Shown in pieces: positions 16,326 to 24,376 of a stretch of 64,000 nucleotides of DNA. A model generated the notes under the pieces. It made no database searches and was not told where the DNA came from. It saw only the letters and a program-made list of their open reading frames with translations. Position 1 is the stretch's first letter; every line of letters starts with the position of its first letter. The translations under genes were made by a program, and so were the position numbers. The stretch is from Streptomyces sp. NRRL F-525 (GTDB lineage Bacteria; Actinomycetota; Actinomycetes; Streptomycetales; Streptomycetaceae), in the NCBI RefSeq assembly GCF_000716605.1, contig NZ_JNXE01000034.1, forward strand, positions 43,058 through 107,057, in the 5' to 3' direction.

Positions 16326-17045
16326 GTGCCCCACGTACTGAACTTATGGCGTCAACAGCTCGGAAAAGTACCCGAGTCGGTCTGGCAGCGAACCGAACTC
16401 CAGGTCCTGATCCTCGCGGACAACGGGCTCACCGACCTCCCGCCCGCGATCGGACGCCTGCACGGGCTGACCACCCTGGACCTCGGTCACAACCACCTCA
16501 CCTCGCTCCCCGACGAACTCGGCGACCTGACCGCCCTCGACGGCTGCCTCTACCTGCACGACAACGACCTGGCCCAACTCCCGCACACCCTGGGGAACTT
16601 GACCCGCCTGCGCTATCTCAACGTCGGCGAGAACACCCTCACCGCCCTGCCCGAGGTCATCGGCCGCATGGCCGGTCTCATCGAACTCCGCGCCCAGCAC
16701 AACCGGCTGACCACCCTGCCCGACACCATCGGCGCCCTCGGCACCCTGCGCGAACTCTGGCTCCGGGGCAACGAGATCACCCGCCTCCCGCCATCCGTGG
16801 CCGACCTCCACGAACTCCGTCACCTGGACCTACGGGAGAACGCCCTCGCCGAACTCCCGCAGTCACTGGCCGACTTGCCCCTCCTCCGCCAACTCGACCT
16901 CCGAAGCAACCGCCTCACCGTGCTGCCGGACTGGGTGTTGGCCATGCCGTCGCTGGAGAAGCTGGACCTGCGGTGGAACGACTGTGACCCGCCCGCGGGG
17001 CTGCTGACGGAGTTGGAGCGGCGCGGGTGCGTCGTGCTCTCGTGA
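16326..17045 (+). CDS. Leucine-rich-repeat protein
   Basis: A 239-aa protein made almost entirely of about nine 23-residue LRRs with the LxxLxLxxNxLxxLP pattern (LQVLILADNGLTDLP, LTTLDLGHNHLTSLP, LRYLNVGENTLTALP). This is the plant-like/Shoc2-type repeat also found in many bacteria. No signal peptide or catalytic domain, so it is probably a cytoplasmic protein-binding scaffold. GTG 16326 has GGAG at 16316-16319. Partner unknown. Confidence 0.85.
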   Translation: MPHVLNLWRQQLGKVPESVWQRTELQVLILADNGLTDLPPAIGRLHGLTTLDLGHNHLTSLPDELGDLTALDGCLYLHDNDLAQLPHTLGNLTRLRYLNVGENTLTALPEVIGRMAGLIELRAQHNRLTTLPDTIGALGTLRELWLRGNEITRLPPSVADLHELRHLDLRENALAELPQSLADLPLLRQLDLRSNRLTVLPDWVLAMPSLEKLDLRWNDCDPPAGLLTELERRGCVVLS

Positions 17046-17303
17046 GCGCCTTGAGTGCGGCGGGCAGCCGTCCCCTTTGACCCACAGGTGTGAACCAGGC
17101 CGCCTCCGGGGTGGCTGAAACGGGTCGTAGGGCCCCATTTGTAGACGTCGAGCCCGCCGCCCCGATGGGCATCTCATTCACCGAAACCGGGATATCCCAC
17201 GCCCACTTGGCGGCACTTTTCGGTCACTCGTGGATATTCCCGCAACATATACAGTTCGACGCCCAGTTGGGGACGAACGCGGAACGAAAACGGGGAGAAC
17301 CGG

Positions 17304-17768
17304 GTGAAGAAGATCCTGCTGACCACAGGACTCGTCGCGTTGCTGACGGTGGCGACCGCCGCGCCGACCATGGCCATCTCCGACTCCGGATCGACGCCCT
17401 TGCCCGGCACGGGTGCGAAGGTCGAGGTCACCGCCTGGCAGTGCAACGCCTACGCCGACAAGTGCTCCTTCAAGACGTCCACGAAGACGAAGAAGGGCAA
17501 CGCGAAGTACAAGGTCAGCAAGATCAGCAACACGGCGACCGTGAAGGCCAACGGGTGGCAGGCCACGCTCGCGTTGAGTCCCAGCGGTACGCAGGTGAGT
17601 GAGAGCACCCGGCAGGTCAGCTGGACCAACCAGAACACCTGGATCGCCGACGTCAGCGGCATCGCCGACCCCGGGGGTTCGCTCAACACGAGCATCACCA
17701 CCTGCTCCGACGGCGGCGCCTTCAAGTCCGGCGTCAAGGCGTTCGCCTCGGCCTGCGCGAACGACTGA
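17304..17768 (+). CDS. Small secreted protein
   Basis: 154 aa with a clear Sec signal (MKKILLTTGLVALLTVATAAP, cleavage after about residue 24, TMA-IS). The mature ~130 aa is Ser/Thr/Lys-rich and beta-predicted, with four cysteines (QCNAYADKC and TTCSDGG...ASACAND) that could form two disulfides. No family recognised. It starts a same-strand run: the 558-aa membrane-anchored protein follows 5 nt after its stop, then an ABC ATPase and permease. It could be the exported effector or ligand of that system; this is inference. Confidence 0.8.
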   Translation: MKKILLTTGLVALLTVATAAPTMAISDSGSTPLPGTGAKVEVTAWQCNAYADKCSFKTSTKTKKGNAKYKVSKISNTATVKANGWQATLALSPSGTQVSESTRQVSWTNQNTWIADVSGIADPGGSLNTSITTCSDGGAFKSGVKAFASACAND

Positions 17769-17773
17769 GCGCC

Positions 17774-19450
17774 GTGCAGCGCGACCTCCTGCCAGGGCGT
17801 ACCGGCCGCCGTAGCCGTGTCGTGGTCGCCGCGGCCGCGACGATCGCCGGGGTGGCCGCCCTCGGCGTCTCGAAGTTCGGCGGCGGGCCGGTGGAGCGGC
17901 CCGACCGGCCCGGCAGTCAACTGGCCGCGCAACTCGGCGCTCTGCGCGGAGCGAACGATCTCGTACGAGCCACCCGTGCCGAGGTCGGACGTGATCCCGC
18001 GCTGTACCCGACCGCGTACGGGCGCCTGGAGGCCGCGCTCCCCGCCGGGCACCGGACCGGCGCCGAGCCGCCCGTCCCCGGGATCCGCCCGGCCGCCCTG
18101 GCCCGGCTCGCCCGCACCGACATGCTCGACACCCCCGCCTGGCGGGCGCAGTACGTGTGCCTGTCGCTGTCGGCCGCCGGAACCTCCCCGGCCTCTGAAG
18201 CCTCACGGGTTCCCCAAGGTTCCGGCGCCCCCGGAGCCACCAGCGCGGCCGCTGTCCTGGAACGGGCGGGGCTTCTCGCGCAGGCCGAGGCCGAGGCGCT
18301 CGGTTATCTCCGGGCGCCGGACCCCGAGGACGACGCCACGACCTCGCTCGCCACCCGCGCCGCCTTCCTGCAGACCCTGGCCTGCCTCGGCCGCGACGAC
18401 CAGGTGGCCCCCGCCGCGCTGACCCGCCTCGCCGCCGACACCGCTCAAGTCGACCAGCCCGTACCGGCGTTGTACGCGGTCGAGGCGCTCCGGGCCGTCG
18501 GGGTGCGGGCCCGTGCCACACGCGTTCTCCGCCACGCCGACGCTGATCTCCGGCGGGCCGACTGCGCCGGGTCCGAATCCATCCAGCGGGCCGCATCAGC
18601 CCTGCTGCGGCGGGAGTTGACGCCCCAGACGCGTGCTTGTCTGCTGCCCGCGCTGCACGATCCCGACACGCAGACCCGGTGGCTGGTCCGGCGGGCGCTC
18701 GCCCTCGGCGCGTCTGACCCGCCAATTCCCGCGCCTACGGCGGCCGTTCGGTCCGACGGTCTCGTGGCCAAGTCCCCGACCCAACTCGGCACGCTGACCG
18801 CCACGTACAACGCCGCGCGGGCCCTGACCGCCAGCGGCGGGCGGGAGCGAGCACCGGACTGGCTGGAGAAGGGGCTGAAGCGGCTGGGCTCGGACCCCGG
18901 GCTCGACCCGTCCGACCGGCTGCTGCTCGCCATGACCTGCCACCGGTTGTCCTTGGGCTGCGGACCGCGGGCCGCCGAGGGGGCCAGGGCCGCGGCGGCC
19001 GAACGCGCGGTACCGGCGCGCTTGACCACGGCGAACCAGCACAGTTGGTACGGCGCCACGGCCGCTCGTGCCGAGTTCGGACTGGGGTGTCCGCGCACCT
19101 CCGTCGAGTCGCTCGCGCACGGGGGCGGCGCTCTTCCCGCCCCTTCCCTGCGCGTCGTGGTGGTGCTCGCCGACGCGGGGTGCGCGGCCCAGGCGCGACG
19201 GCTCACGGCGGGGACCGACCTCGTCGCGCAAGCCCAAAAGGCCCTGCGCGACGGGGAGTTGGTGACTGCCTCCGACGCGATCCAGGCGGCCCTGGCCGCC
19301 GACCAGAACGTCACGCAGACCTTCTGGAACGACCTTCCGGCACTGCTGAAGCCCTACCGCGACGCCGAGTTCCCCGACCTCTACGCCGACTCACCGGGCG
19401 GTGCCGCTTCGGCCGACGCCACGAGAGCCGCGTACTACCTCCTCGCCTGA
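17774..19450 (+). CDS. Membrane-anchored hypothetical protein, 558 aa
   Basis: Basic N-terminus (GRTGRRSR), one TM helix (VVVAAAATIAGVAALGV, about residues 15-32), then a long alanine/leucine-rich helical region with repeated LARLA/AARA patterns suggesting an alpha-solenoid outside the membrane. No catalytic motif seen. GTG 17774 lies 5 nt after the secreted-protein stop and the ABC ATPase starts about 50 nt downstream, so one operon is likely. Possibly an accessory or adaptor protein of the transporter. Confidence 0.75.
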   Translation: MQRDLLPGRTGRRSRVVVAAAATIAGVAALGVSKFGGGPVERPDRPGSQLAAQLGALRGANDLVRATRAEVGRDPALYPTAYGRLEAALPAGHRTGAEPPVPGIRPAALARLARTDMLDTPAWRAQYVCLSLSAAGTSPASEASRVPQGSGAPGATSAAAVLERAGLLAQAEAEALGYLRAPDPEDDATTSLATRAAFLQTLACLGRDDQVAPAALTRLAADTAQVDQPVPALYAVEALRAVGVRARATRVLRHADADLRRADCAGSESIQRAASALLRRELTPQTRACLLPALHDPDTQTRWLVRRALALGASDPPIPAPTAAVRSDGLVAKSPTQLGTLTATYNAARALTASGGRERAPDWLEKGLKRLGSDPGLDPSDRLLLAMTCHRLSLGCGPRAAEGARAAAAERAVPARLTTANQHSWYGATAARAEFGLGCPRTSVESLAHGGGALPAPSLRVVVVLADAGCAAQARRLTAGTDLVAQAQKALRDGELVTASDAIQAALAADQNVTQTFWNDLPALLKPYRDAEFPDLYADSPGGAASADATRAAYYLLA

Positions 19451-19502
19451 GCCCTCCCTCGTACCCGCCCCGCCTTCCTCACCCCAGAAGGGCACCCGCC
19501 GT

Positions 19503-20216
19503 ATGAACACCGCCTCCCCGCCGATCGTCCTGGGCGAAGGCCTGTCCTTCAGATACGCGGCCGGTGGTGGTCTGAGCCGGGCTGATCTCACCCTCCGGGC
19601 GGGAACGATGGCCGCCGTCGAGGGGCCGTCCGGCTCGGGCAAGAGCACCCTGCTCGCCCTCCTCGGGCTCATCCTCTCGCCGAGCGCGGGCTCCCTCCAC
19701 ATCGGCGGCACGGACACCGGCGCGCTGTCACCCGCCGACCGGGACGCGCTGCGCCTGCGCTCGATCGGCATCGTGCTGCAGGACCTCGGGCTCCTCACGT
19801 TCCTCAACGCCTGGGAGAACGTCGCCGCCGCCTTCGGACCGCGGCTGTCGAGGCACCGTACGACGGCCCGGGCGCTGCTCGGCGACCTCGGCATGGAGCA
19901 CCTGGCCGACTCCCCGGTCACCGAACTCTCCGGCGGCCAGCGGCAGCGCATCGCGGTGGCCCGGGCGGCCGTGAAGGAACCGCTGCTCGTCCTCGCCGAC
20001 GAGCCCACCTCGGGACTGGACCCGAAGAACGCCAACTCCGTGATGGATGCGCTGCGTTCGTGCGCCGGACGGGGCGCGGCCGTACTGCTCGTCACGCACG
20101 CATCCGCGGTCGCCGAGGCCTGCGATCAGCGCTATGTGCTGGACGACGGCGTGCTGTCGCCCGTCCGCGAGGAGAACCTCCGTCAGGGAAGTGCCCGTAG
20201 GGAGACGCTGGGATGA
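19503..20216 (+). CDS. ABC transporter ATP-binding protein (MacB/LolD-type)
   Basis: 237 aa with all ABC motifs: Walker A GPSGSGKST (about residues 39-47), Q-loop VLQDLG, signature LSGGQRQR, Walker B LLVLADEP, D-loop SGLD and H-loop VTHAS. It fits the family driving MacB/FtsX-like permeases. It overlaps the permease by ATGA at 20213. With that permease it probably moves a peptide or lipid-like substrate or relays a mechanical signal; the small secreted protein two genes upstream is a candidate client. Confidence 0.92.
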   Translation: MNTASPPIVLGEGLSFRYAAGGGLSRADLTLRAGTMAAVEGPSGSGKSTLLALLGLILSPSAGSLHIGGTDTGALSPADRDALRLRSIGIVLQDLGLLTFLNAWENVAAAFGPRLSRHRTTARALLGDLGMEHLADSPVTELSGGQRQRIAVARAAVKEPLLVLADEPTSGLDPKNANSVMDALRSCAGRGAAVLLVTHASAVAEACDQRYVLDDGVLSPVREENLRQGSARRETLG

Positions 20217-21409
20217 GTCGCTGGAGTCTCTACACCTGGAAGCGCGACGGGCGTTCGCTGCGCCGGGCGCTGCCCACGCTCACGGTGCTGGCCGCGCTGC
20301 TGACCACGTCCGCCGGGGTCGCGGCCGGTGCCGCCGGTGCCGTGGAGCGGGACGTGCTGGGCTCCGGCGGCCTCACGCAGATCGAACTCTCCTCCTTCGA
20401 GGGCGATGCGTCGGTCCGCCCGCTCACCACCTCGGCACTGCGGGAAGCCGCGCGGGCAAAGGGAGTTCGGCAGGTTGTCGCCGACTACTCCTCCGTGCTG
20501 TACGCCGAGGAGAACGGGACGTACGACCTGGCGAGCCACACCCTGACCCCGGGTGACGATCTGCCGCTCACCAAGGGGAAGGTCTCCGCGCCCCTCGGCC
20601 CGGACGAGGTCGTACTGCCCGCCGTCGCGCAGGGGACCGACTTCGCCCCGCTCCTCGGCCGGTCCGTCGCCTTCGGGTACACCAGGGCGACGGGTGCCGC
20701 GTCCGGCACCAGCGCTGTGATCAAGCTGAGGATCGTCGCCCTGTACGACCCGAGTTGGCAGGCCGACGGACCCGGCGTCGCCTATCTCTCGCAGGACACC
20801 GCCGCGTTGCTGGCCGCAGCCCGCGCCGGTCAACCGGCGGAAGCCTTCCGGGACCGGGAGGGTGCGCAGTCCGCCGTCGTGGTGGTCGAGCACCAGCGGC
20901 AGGTGGCCGCGGTCACCAAGGCCCTGCAGAACAAGGGGTTTTCGGCCTCCGCGGTCTCCGACCGGGTCCGCAACCTGCCCGGTCTGTTCGGTGCGGCGGA
21001 TCTCGCGATGCGCGTCGGGGTGCTGGTCCTGGCGCTCGGCGCCCTCGCGCTCGGTGTCGTCCGGGCCGCGGACAGCGCGCGGGCACGGATCGGCCAGTTC
21101 GCCGTCCTACGGATCCTCGGTTCGGGACGGCCCGAACTACGCCGGATCCTGCTCGGCGAGGCCGTGCTGTCCGGCGGGGTGGCGGGGGTGCTCGGCGCGG
21201 CCGTCGGCACGGCGTTGTCCGCGTCGCTGGCCGGCCCGCTCAGCGATGTGCTCGGCCTGCCCATCACCGTCACGGACGCCCTGCCCGGGCCCGCCTGGGC
21301 CGGAGCGGCGCTGCTGCTGCCCGCTGCCGGCCTGGCCGTCGGCACCCTCTTCGGAAGCCGCGAAGCCCTCCGCCGGGACCCCTATCTCACCGCACGAGCG
21401 CACGGTTGA
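20213..21409 (+). CDS. ABC transporter permease (FtsX/MacB-like)
   Basis: 398 aa with the FtsX/MacB layout: one N-terminal TM (ALPTLTVLAALLTTSAGVAAG), a ~230-aa extracytoplasmic domain, then three TM helices (VGVLVLALGALALGVVRAA, GGVAGVLGAAVGTALSASLA, WAGAALLLPAAGLAVGTLFG). The cytosolic segment FAVLRILGSGRPELRRILLGEA is the coupling region seen in this family. Starts inside the ATPase stop codon, so it is co-translated with it. Its 3' end faces the convergent carboxylesterase gene with 13 nt between stops. Confidence 0.88.
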   Translation: MSRWSLYTWKRDGRSLRRALPTLTVLAALLTTSAGVAAGAAGAVERDVLGSGGLTQIELSSFEGDASVRPLTTSALREAARAKGVRQVVADYSSVLYAEENGTYDLASHTLTPGDDLPLTKGKVSAPLGPDEVVLPAVAQGTDFAPLLGRSVAFGYTRATGAASGTSAVIKLRIVALYDPSWQADGPGVAYLSQDTAALLAAARAGQPAEAFRDREGAQSAVVVVEHQRQVAAVTKALQNKGFSASAVSDRVRNLPGLFGAADLAMRVGVLVLALGALALGVVRAADSARARIGQFAVLRILGSGRPELRRILLGEAVLSGGVAGVLGAAVGTALSASLAGPLSDVLGLPITVTDALPGPAWAGAALLLPAAGLAVGTLFGSREALRRDPYLTARAHG

Positions 21410-21422
21410 CTCGACACCGCGC

Positions 21423-23102
21423 TCAGTACTCCGTCACCTGAGACTCCAAGTACCCCTTCAAGAACGCGTACTTGGCGTCCGTGTCCGCCGCGGGCAACGG
21501 TGCGAAATGGTCGCCCAACTCCATCGACACCGGCCTCGACGTGCGCAACTCCGGCCATGTCGGCAGGCCGTGGCCGTTCGGGTTGCCTGTTGCCACGAAG
21601 TTCGCGACGTACGACGACGTCCGGTCGGCGATGGCGTAGTCGGTGGACGTCCACGGGCGGTCCGTGCCGTACAGGTTGCCGAAGAAGTAGTACTTCTCGG
21701 CGCCGTGGTAGGCGCCGACGCCGTCCGCCGGTTCGATGGGGTTGGTGGTGTCGTGGCCCGGGGGGACGTGGGTCCACCAGTAAGTGTAGACCGGGCTGCG
21801 GTTGGCGGCCGTGACCTTGAACTGCGTGCCCCAGAGGAACGTGGAGACCCGTTCCTCGTCGCGGGCGTAGTTGTTGTACTGGGCTGCCGCCTCCGTGTCC
21901 GTCGTCGCGGGGTAGGGGGACAGGAAGTCGGCCGCCCGATCGCCGAACGTCGTCGCCGCGTACGCCTCGTACGCCGCGACCGTCATCGTCAGTGTCGGGG
22001 ACGCGCCGTTCTCGTCCTTGTTGTTGCCGGTGAGGACCGGGATGTCGTACTCGGTACGGGACTTCATCGCCGCCGTGTACGACTTCGGGAGGACGTAGCC
22101 GTCCAGGACGTTGCCGAAGCTCGTGCCCGCCGCCGGGGCGCCCTGGGCGTACACCTTGGTCACGATCTCGTCGGCCGGCAGCGCGCGCAGGTCGGACAGT
22201 GTGGACGCGCCCATGTACGTTGCGAACGCTGTGCCGTTGGCCTCCGCCGTCGCCAACTCCGCGTAGCCGCCCGCCACATGGCCCAGCGCCGGGTCCTTGG
22301 TGTACTGCACGCCCGCCGAGAGCACGGCGCGGTGGAACAGGCCCCTCGCCAGCTTCGAGATCATCAGGATGTTCACGAAGGACGAGCCGTGCGACCAGCC
22401 CGCGAGCGTCACCCGTTCCGGATCGCCCCCGAACGCCGCGATGTTGCGGCGGATCCACTTCAGCGCCGCGACCGTGTCCCGCACGCCCCAGTTCCCGGAA
22501 CCACCGTGCCCGCCCTCCGAACTCAGCGCCGGATGCGCGAGGTTGCCGAAGGCGCCCACGCGGTGGTTGTACGTCACCACGACCGCGCCCTTGGCCGCCA
22601 GGTTCGCCCCGTCGTACACCGGCTGCGAGGCCCACATGGCGCTGTTGCGGCCGCCGTAGATCCAGACGAAGACCGGGCGGAGGTCCCGGGAGGATGTCGA
22701 ACTGCCCGCCCCTGTCCAGATGTTGAGGTTCAGGCAGTCCTCGCTCAGTGGGGGGACCTTGTCGGCGGTGATGCCCGTGACCGGTTGGGGGCAGGCGGCG
22801 CCCCAGGTGTCTGCCTTGCGGATGCCCTGCCAGGGCGCGGGCGGTCGCGGAGCGCGCCAGCGGTTCTCGCCTGCTGTGGAGGCGGCGTACGGGATGCCCT
22901 TGTAGACGGTGACGCCGGGGAGGGCGGACGCGGTGCCTGTGACCAGGCCGGACTGGGTTCTTACCGGGTGGCTCGTGTCGTGGTGGGGGGTGGCTGATGC
23001 CAGGGTGGAGGGCAGGGTGCTGAGCAGGGCCGCGCCGGCTGTGAGACTTGCCGTGCGGCCGAGGAAGGCGCGGCGGCCGGTACCGGTGGGGGAGGAGTTC
23101 AC
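21423..23102 (-). CDS. Secreted carboxylesterase/lipase (type B), Tat signal
   Basis: 559 aa. Tat signal GRRAFLGRTASLTAGAALL. Type-B carboxylesterase landmarks are YKGIPYA, SEDCLNLNIW, and the oxyanion-type VFVWIYGG followed by RNSAMW. The nucleophile elbow GWSHGSS sits where GESAGG is usual: the serine is kept but the flanking residues differ. NKDENG and a late His-containing region (HVPPGHDTTNP) supply the Glu and His. Start GTG 23102 has GGGAGACCC upstream. Predicted exported esterase; substrate not predictable. Confidence 0.88.
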   Translation of the reverse strand: MNSSPTGTGRRAFLGRTASLTAGAALLSTLPSTLASATPHHDTSHPVRTQSGLVTGTASALPGVTVYKGIPYAASTAGENRWRAPRPPAPWQGIRKADTWGAACPQPVTGITADKVPPLSEDCLNLNIWTGAGSSTSSRDLRPVFVWIYGGRNSAMWASQPVYDGANLAAKGAVVVTYNHRVGAFGNLAHPALSSEGGHGGSGNWGVRDTVAALKWIRRNIAAFGGDPERVTLAGWSHGSSFVNILMISKLARGLFHRAVLSAGVQYTKDPALGHVAGGYAELATAEANGTAFATYMGASTLSDLRALPADEIVTKVYAQGAPAAGTSFGNVLDGYVLPKSYTAAMKSRTEYDIPVLTGNNKDENGASPTLTMTVAAYEAYAATTFGDRAADFLSPYPATTDTEAAAQYNNYARDEERVSTFLWGTQFKVTAANRSPVYTYWWTHVPPGHDTTNPIEPADGVGAYHGAEKYYFFGNLYGTDRPWTSTDYAIADRTSSYVANFVATGNPNGHGLPTWPELRTSRPVSMELGDHFAPLPAADTDAKYAFLKGYLESQVTEY

Positions 23103-23198
23103 TGGGTCTCCCGATCACTTGAGGACGAGTCGCCTCATGCTGGGCCGGGCTTGGCCGTACGGCCTAGGGAGTTGTCGTGACTCACAGTGCCCACGGGT

Positions 23199-23212
23199 GC
23201 AACTTAGGTTGC
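23199..23212. promoter_or_regulatory. Candidate operator upstream of carboxylesterase
   Basis: Inverted repeat GCAAC-TTAG-GTTGC about 100 bp before the esterase GTG. Size and symmetry fit a MarR/TetR-type dimer site, but no regulator gene is adjacent. Confidence 0.3.
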
Positions 23213-23251
23213 GTACTCGCGGGTTGACATCTTGGAGCGTGAACTAGCGCC

Positions 23252-24205
23252 CTACAGCGCCGACTTGATCGTGTGCAGTACCGCGTCCGCCATGCCCCGC
23301 TCACCCCGCGCGTTCGGATGCACCGGCGCCGCCGGGCTCTGCGGTACGAGCGGTTCGATCCAGCGGGTGTCCTTCGCCGTGCAGGCGTTGTGGTCGGCGG
23401 AGGGCGTGTACGTGTCGACGTAGGCCGCTCCCGCCTCCGAAGCCCGTTGCCGCAGCATCGAGTTGAGCTGTTGCTCCTTCTCGCGGAGGAAGGTCACGTC
23501 GCCCGGTGCGAGGGACATCTCCCGGCCGCAGTCGGCGCTGTCGGCCGGCAGGATCGCCGGGTACGAGACGACGTAGACCCGGGCCTCGGGGGCGCGGCGC
23601 CTGACCTCGGTCAGGACCCGGGTGAGGCGTTCGCCCGCCGTGGCGATCTTCGTCTTCACCGCGTCGGAGTCGCCCCTGACGTAGTTCCGTTCGCACGGTG
23701 CGTCCTCGGTGATGTACTTGCCGCTGCCCGTCATCTCGTACAGCGCGCCCATCGCCACACACCGTTTGATCATCGAGCTGAAGTCGATGTCGTTGCCGCC
23801 GATGCCTACGGTGACCAGGCGGGTGGTGGACGAAAGTGCCCTGAGCTGGGGGGAGTTGGTGCCGTCGTCCGTGTGCTGCGAACCCGCGAGGTCGGCGGTC
23901 GTGGCGCCGCTGCAGCTCACGTCGCGGAAGTTCCCGCCCTTCAGGCCGAGTTCGGCGGCGACGAGGGCCGGGTAGTTGCCGGCGGAGCGGTCGCAGCCCG
24001 CCGGGGTGCCGGTGGGGTCGGTGATGCCGGGGCCGGCCGTGTAGGAGTCGCCGAGGGCCACGTACGGGCCCTTGGACTGGGCCGAGTAGGCGATGCCGGT
24101 GTGGCTGTCGCCGTTGCCGTCGCCGTCGCGGGTGACCAGGACGACGGTGAGCAGGGTGCCGCAGGCGAGGAGCCCGGCCACGCCGGCCTGCACTGAGGTT
24201 TTCAT
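23252..24205 (-). CDS. Secreted SGNH/GDSL hydrolase
   Basis: 317 aa. N-terminal signal/anchor (GVAGLLACGTLLTVVLV). The four SGNH blocks are visible: GDSYTAG (Ser nucleophile), CSGATTAD (Gly), GIGGNDID (Asn) and HPNARGE near the C-terminus (His), plus paired cysteines typical of Streptomyces secreted lipases of this family. Predicted extracellular lipase/esterase. Start ATG 24205 follows AGAGAGGG with 8-nt spacing. Confidence 0.9.
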   Translation of the reverse strand: MKTSVQAGVAGLLACGTLLTVVLVTRDGDGNGDSHTGIAYSAQSKGPYVALGDSYTAGPGITDPTGTPAGCDRSAGNYPALVAAELGLKGGNFRDVSCSGATTADLAGSQHTDDGTNSPQLRALSSTTRLVTVGIGGNDIDFSSMIKRCVAMGALYEMTGSGKYITEDAPCERNYVRGDSDAVKTKIATAGERLTRVLTEVRRRAPEARVYVVSYPAILPADSADCGREMSLAPGDVTFLREKEQQLNSMLRQRASEAGAAYVDTYTPSADHNACTAKDTRWIEPLVPQSPAAPVHPNARGERGMADAVLHTIKSAL

Positions 24206-24251
24206 CGAAGTGCCCTCTCTGGTGGGCGAGTTGGTGAGGTGTGGACGTCCG

Positions 24252-24295
24252 CGGGCCCGGCGACGGGCGGGGGGAGTGCCCCGTCGCCGGGCCCG
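24252..24295 (-). terminator. Strong hairpin terminator after the MMPL gene
   Basis: Perfect 16-bp inverted repeat (24252-24267 with 24280-24295, arm CGGGCCCGGCGACGGG) and a 12-nt loop, located about 80-125 bp past the MMPL stop on the minus strand. No U-tract, as is usual in Streptomyces. Confidence 0.6.
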
Positions 24296-24376
24296 GGACT
24301 TGCGCCGGTCCCCGTCCCCACGGGATCCGGCACCGCGAGGCCGCCTCCGCTCTTGGCGGCCCCGGTCTGGGGGGAG

